From Gemmatimonadota bacterium (GTDB lineage: Bacteria; Gemmatimonadota; Gemmatimonadetes; Gemmatimonadales; GWC2-71-9), in NCBI GenBank assembly GCA_027294815.1, contig JAPULP010000306.1:1-7588 (forward strand): a stretch of DNA of 7,588 nt. Reading direction: 5' to 3'. Positions 7,062 to 7,588 of this stretch are shown piece after piece. The position numbers were made by a program, and so were the translations under genes. The notes under the pieces were generated by a model. It did not search any database, was not told the DNA's origin, and saw only the letters and a program-made list of their open reading frames with translations. Within the stretch, counting starts at the first letter, position 1, and each line of letters begins with the position of its first letter.

Positions 7062-7087
7062 GCTGTTCTCGCCGTCGATGGTTCTGA

Positions 7088-7174
7088 TGAGAAGTAAGAA
7101 GTGAGAGGTGAGAAGGCTACCCCCCTCCCCGTAGGCGGACCGGGGGTTGGGCTCCTCTCACCTCTCACTTGGTA
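7088..7174. repeat. Heptamer-armed palindromic repeat, copy 2
   Basis: This is a second member of the family seen at 485-578. The left arm is four heptamers: TGAGAAG (7088-7094), TAAGAAG (7095-7101), TGAGAGG (7102-7108) and TGAGAAG (7109-7115). The right arm has CCTCTCA twice (7154-7167) and then a decayed unit, CTTGGTA. Fifteen bases at 7099-7113 pair perfectly with 7156-7170. The core folds through CCCCC (7121-7125) with GGGGG (7142-7146) and TCC (7126-7128) with GGA (7137-7139). It shares the order CTCCCC, then AGG, then CGGA with copy 1. It ends 26 bases before the aroC start codon, so it would lie in the aroC leader. It is more degenerate than copy 1. Confidence 0.85.
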
Positions 7175-7180
7175 CTTCAA

Positions 7181-7208
7181 GACAAAGCCCGCAAAGCCGG
7201 GCCTTGTC
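7181..7208 (-). terminator. Terminator-like hairpin after the rightmost gene
   Basis: GACAAAGCCCG (7181-7191) pairs with CGGGCCTTGTC (7198-7208) over 11 positions, ten Watson-Crick and one G-T, around a 6-base loop. It begins two bases after the TAA stop of the gene at 7211. On the minus strand the 3' arm is TTTGTC and TTGAAG follows, so there is no proper T-tract. It is placed like an intrinsic terminator or 3'-end stabiliser. The missing T-run lowers confidence that it stops transcription by itself. Confidence 0.6.
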
Positions 7209-7210
7209 GT

Positions 7211-7588
7211 TTAGCGATCCTTGTCCTCGAACTTCGGCGGCGTCGGGAAGATGTTCGGGAACGATGGCAACTGCACCGTCACCACGCCGCGCGCCGTGAT
7301 GCCGACCAGGAACTGCTCCCCGGTGGGAAGCTCCGCCACCCGCAACAGGCCGATGATCGGATCCCGAATCGGAATGCTCTTGATCTCACCATAGAACCAG
7401 GTGTCGTATGCCACGATCTCGGGATTGTCCGTTGCGGCAAACAACATGCGGTCGTCCTCGTCGCCCGCACCACCATCGGTGCCCCCCGTGCCGCCGGCGT
7501 CCGCGGTGAAGGCGTGGTCGAAGTTCAAATCCATCCCGTAGTTGTTGCCTACAATGCCGATCGTTCCAACGAGACGCAGGAACTGATT
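7211..7588 (-). CDS. Unrecognised protein, C-terminal 125 residues (possible beta-propeller)
   Basis: The frame is open from the right window edge to the TAA at 7211, so only the C-terminal 125 residues are visible; the true start lies off the window, and the internal ATG at 7534 is unlikely to be it. I do not recognise the family. The visible part begins NQFLRLVGTIGIVGNNYGMD. A flexible acidic and glycine-rich insert follows (GGTGGTDGGAGDEDD), then alternating hydrophobic strands: RMLFAATDNPEIVAYDTWFY, GEIKSIPIRDPIIG, EQFLVGITARGVVTVQLP. This strand pattern, with an AYDT-like motif, resembles the last blades of a YncE/YVTN-type beta-propeller; that is an inference from pattern alone. The tail PTPPKFEDKDR is polar and looks disordered. 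No signal peptide can be judged. The gene runs in the same direction as aroC but is separated by a hairpin and a repeat, so it is probably a different transcription unit. Confidence 0.75.
   Translation of the reverse strand, partial: NQFLRLVGTIGIVGNNYGMDLNFDHAFTADAGGTGGTDGGAGDEDDRMLFAATDNPEIVAYDTWFYGEIKSIPIRDPIIGLLRVAELPTGEQFLVGITARGVVTVQLPSFPNIFPTPPKFEDKDR

Overview
All seven protein-coding genes in this window lie on the minus strand, so transcription runs from high to low coordinates. In transcriptional order they are: the 3' end of an unrecognised, possibly beta-propeller protein (7588-7211); aroC, chorismate synthase (7061-5853); aroK, shikimate kinase (5856-5326); topA, DNA topoisomerase I (5094-2833); trmFO, folate-dependent tRNA m5U54 methyltransferase (2836-1523); xerC, a tyrosine recombinase of the XerC/XerD type (1526-582); and hslV, the ATP-dependent protease subunit, cut off by the left window edge (458-1). 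No RNA genes, CRISPR arrays, insertion sequences or phage genes were seen.

The genes fall into two tightly packed blocks. aroC and aroK overlap by 4 bases (GTGA). topA/trmFO (GTGA) and trmFO/xerC (ATGA) overlap in the same way. A 231-base gap separates aroK from topA. It contains a 9-base G run, an AT-rich stretch that may hold the topA promoter, and a strong stem-loop that would lie in the topA leader. The order topA-trmFO-xerC-hslV matches a block known from Bacillus subtilis (topA-trmFO-codV-clpQ-clpY). hslU probably follows beyond the left edge.

The most unusual content is non-coding. Two copies of the same roughly 90-base imperfect palindrome sit at 485-578 (between xerC and hslV) and 7088-7174 (upstream of aroC). 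Each has arms built from TGAGARG heptamers around a GC-rich, self-complementary core. Each ends exactly 26 bases before the start codon of the gene downstream. A separate terminator-like hairpin (7181-7208) directly follows the stop codon of the rightmost gene.

Organism: the DNA is GC-rich (roughly 60% by eye), three of six visible starts are GTG, and Shine-Dalgarno sequences are mostly weak. TrmFO argues against a gamma- or betaproteobacterium, since those normally use TrmA for the same modification. A GC-rich environmental bacterium such as a member of Gemmatimonadota, Acidobacteriota or Deltaproteobacteria-like lineages would fit, but the phylum is a guess. The genes are housekeeping functions: aromatic amino acid precursor synthesis, DNA topology, tRNA modification, chromosome dimer resolution and proteolysis. 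No new multi-gene system is evident. The repeat element is the one item that may be undescribed.
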